Origin: Thermoplasmatota archaeon
GTDB lineage: Archaea > Thermoplasmatota > E2 > DHVEG-1
Direction: 5' to 3'
Assembly: GCA_030605515.1 (NCBI GenBank)
Contig: JAUWIE010000038.1
Coordinates: 1-17,294, forward strand
DNA: 17,294 nucleotides
Under the pieces are notes generated by a model. That model had not been told where the DNA came from. It searched no databases and was given only the letters and a program-made list of their open reading frames with translations. Shown here one piece after another: positions 16,391-17,294 of this stretch; the stretch's first letter is position 1; each line of letters starts with the position of its first letter. The translations under genes were made by a program, and so were the position numbers.

Positions 16391-17278
16391 TTACCAGAGG
16401 TCAACTACTCTTTTATCAAACACAGCAGGTGCTGTAACATCATATACACCTGGTGCTCCTGTTTCTGGCTGTAGTTTTCCTTTTATTGTTTTTCGTGCAG
16501 ACAGGCCATTTGTGTCAGGAATCAGAGCACTCAAGTTCATTATGACGTATACTCTGTCTCCACTGTTAATACCATTTGTGTTTGTAACTGAGCTGTCTTC
16601 ATCGTGTATCACGATTACTGCAAATTCAATTGCTGACATGTTGCCAAATACTGTTACGTTTGATCCTGCAGATAATGGGGTTTGGAATACAGATTTATTA
16701 TCTGTATTAACATCTATTACTCTAGTAGTATTTAGTGTCATTACTGATAAGTTTTCGTATAGCATGTTTAAAGTTACTAAGCTGAGATCTATATCTTTTG
16801 ATCCTGCTCTTGCTCTTACTGATAATGCTACATATTGAATTCTTGTCTTTGCAGAGTTTGTGTAACCTGTGATATCCTCAATTACCATACCTGATGATAC
16901 TTCTCGTATGGTTTGTGTACCTACACTTTGTGCTCTTTGCTGTAGTCTCTCACTGGTTTGAATGATTACACTTGCTGCTACTGCTGCGACTAGAATCATT
17001 GCGATAAATACAATAAGTGTTCCAATACCTATCATTCCTTTTTCATCTTTTTTGATACTTCTTTTTTCTGATGGTCTTTTAGTTCCAGGTTTTATTGCTA
17101 CAATCGTGTTTATTCTGAGGCAGCCTAATCCTTGTTTAGAATCAACTAAAATAAAACCATCTTCATAATCGATGTCTTCTACAATTCCGGTTACAACACT
17201 TGCTCGGTTTTCACCGGGTTCTTTTGTTACTATTTTACAATACTTGCCTTTTAATTTCTCCATATACTTTCTTTTCAT
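16391..17278 (-). CDS. arlB: Archaellin with an 81-residue Sm-like leader
   Basis: Archaellin is the filament subunit, made as a preprotein whose class III signal peptide is cut by the prepilin peptidase just before a long hydrophobic helix. Here the site reads KKDEKG then MIGIGTLIVFIAMILVAAVA, giving cleavage after Gly81 and a mature protein of 214 residues, normal for archaellin, with N-x-S/T sequons at about 176, 183, 194, 207, 213 and 248. What is odd is the leader: usual ones have about 6-15 residues. Residues 7-66 look like a compact Sm/SH3-like beta-domain (VVTGIVEDIDYEDGFILVDS, INTIVAIKP). No stop and no ATG, GTG or TTG codon occurs in frame between residue 6 and Met82, so a short normal leader cannot be made from this frame. 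A GGTGG sequence precedes the ATG at 17278. The archaellin call is firm; the leader fold is inferred. Confidence 0.9.
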   Translation of the reverse strand: MKRKYMEKLKGKYCKIVTKEPGENRASVVTGIVEDIDYEDGFILVDSKQGLGCLRINTIVAIKPGTKRPSEKRSIKKDEKGMIGIGTLIVFIAMILVAAVAASVIIQTSERLQQRAQSVGTQTIREVSSGMVIEDITGYTNSAKTRIQYVALSVRARAGSKDIDLSLVTLNMLYENLSVMTLNTTRVIDVNTDNKSVFQTPLSAGSNVTVFGNMSAIEFAVIVIHDEDSSVTNTNGINSGDRVYVIMNLSALIPDTNGLSARKTIKGKLQPETGAPGVYDVTAPAVFDKRVVDLW

Positions 17279-17294
17279 TTCCTTTCCACCTTCT

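Overview
The window is an archaeal archaellum (archaeal flagellum) locus from an A+T-rich euryarchaeote. The window alone cannot fix the lineage. The mix of arlCDEFGHI genes with DUF2341, LamG and SBBP-type surface modules reminds me of Thermoplasmata-related archaea, but that is inference.

Layout, right to left in the direction most genes are read (minus strand): an archaellin, arlB, with an unusually long N-terminal leader (16391-17278); a plus-strand gene for a PAS/coiled-coil protein (14196-16301) that interrupts the cluster; then arlC (12761-13888), arlD/E (11936-12739), a giant 2319-codon gene (4882-11841), arlF (4282-4707), arlG (3822-4265), arlH (3078-3788), arlI (1425-3062) and a second arlI paralogue that runs off the left edge (1-1308). 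The membrane platform gene arlJ, the prepilin peptidase and che genes are not seen; arlJ may lie just beyond the left edge.

The standout is the giant gene. Its first ~59 and last ~78 residues together make one ArlF protein, closely resembling the normal ArlF encoded next to it. About 2180 residues are inserted between the membrane helix and the beta-sandwich. The insert is nested: a DUF2341-LamG cassette sits in ArlF; its LamG domain is itself interrupted by a block holding a subtilisin-like protease with an intact catalytic triad, an Fn3-like domain that carries a second DUF2341-LamG cassette in a loop, further Fn3-like domains, and a seven-repeat SBBP propeller. ArlF and ArlG form the static anchor of the archaellum in the pseudoperiplasm, so this may be a giant protease- and lectin-bearing surface variant of the motor anchor.

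How the parts fit: ArlB is the filament subunit; ArlC and ArlD/E are the cytoplasmic switch ring that receives chemotaxis input; ArlF and ArlG anchor the motor to the S-layer; ArlH and ArlI are the ATP-binding regulator and the assembly/rotation ATPase. The PAS protein has two copies of a short motif resembling the CheY-binding N terminus of bacterial FliM, so it could link sensing to the switch (inference). No tRNA, rRNA, CRISPR array or insertion sequence was recognised.
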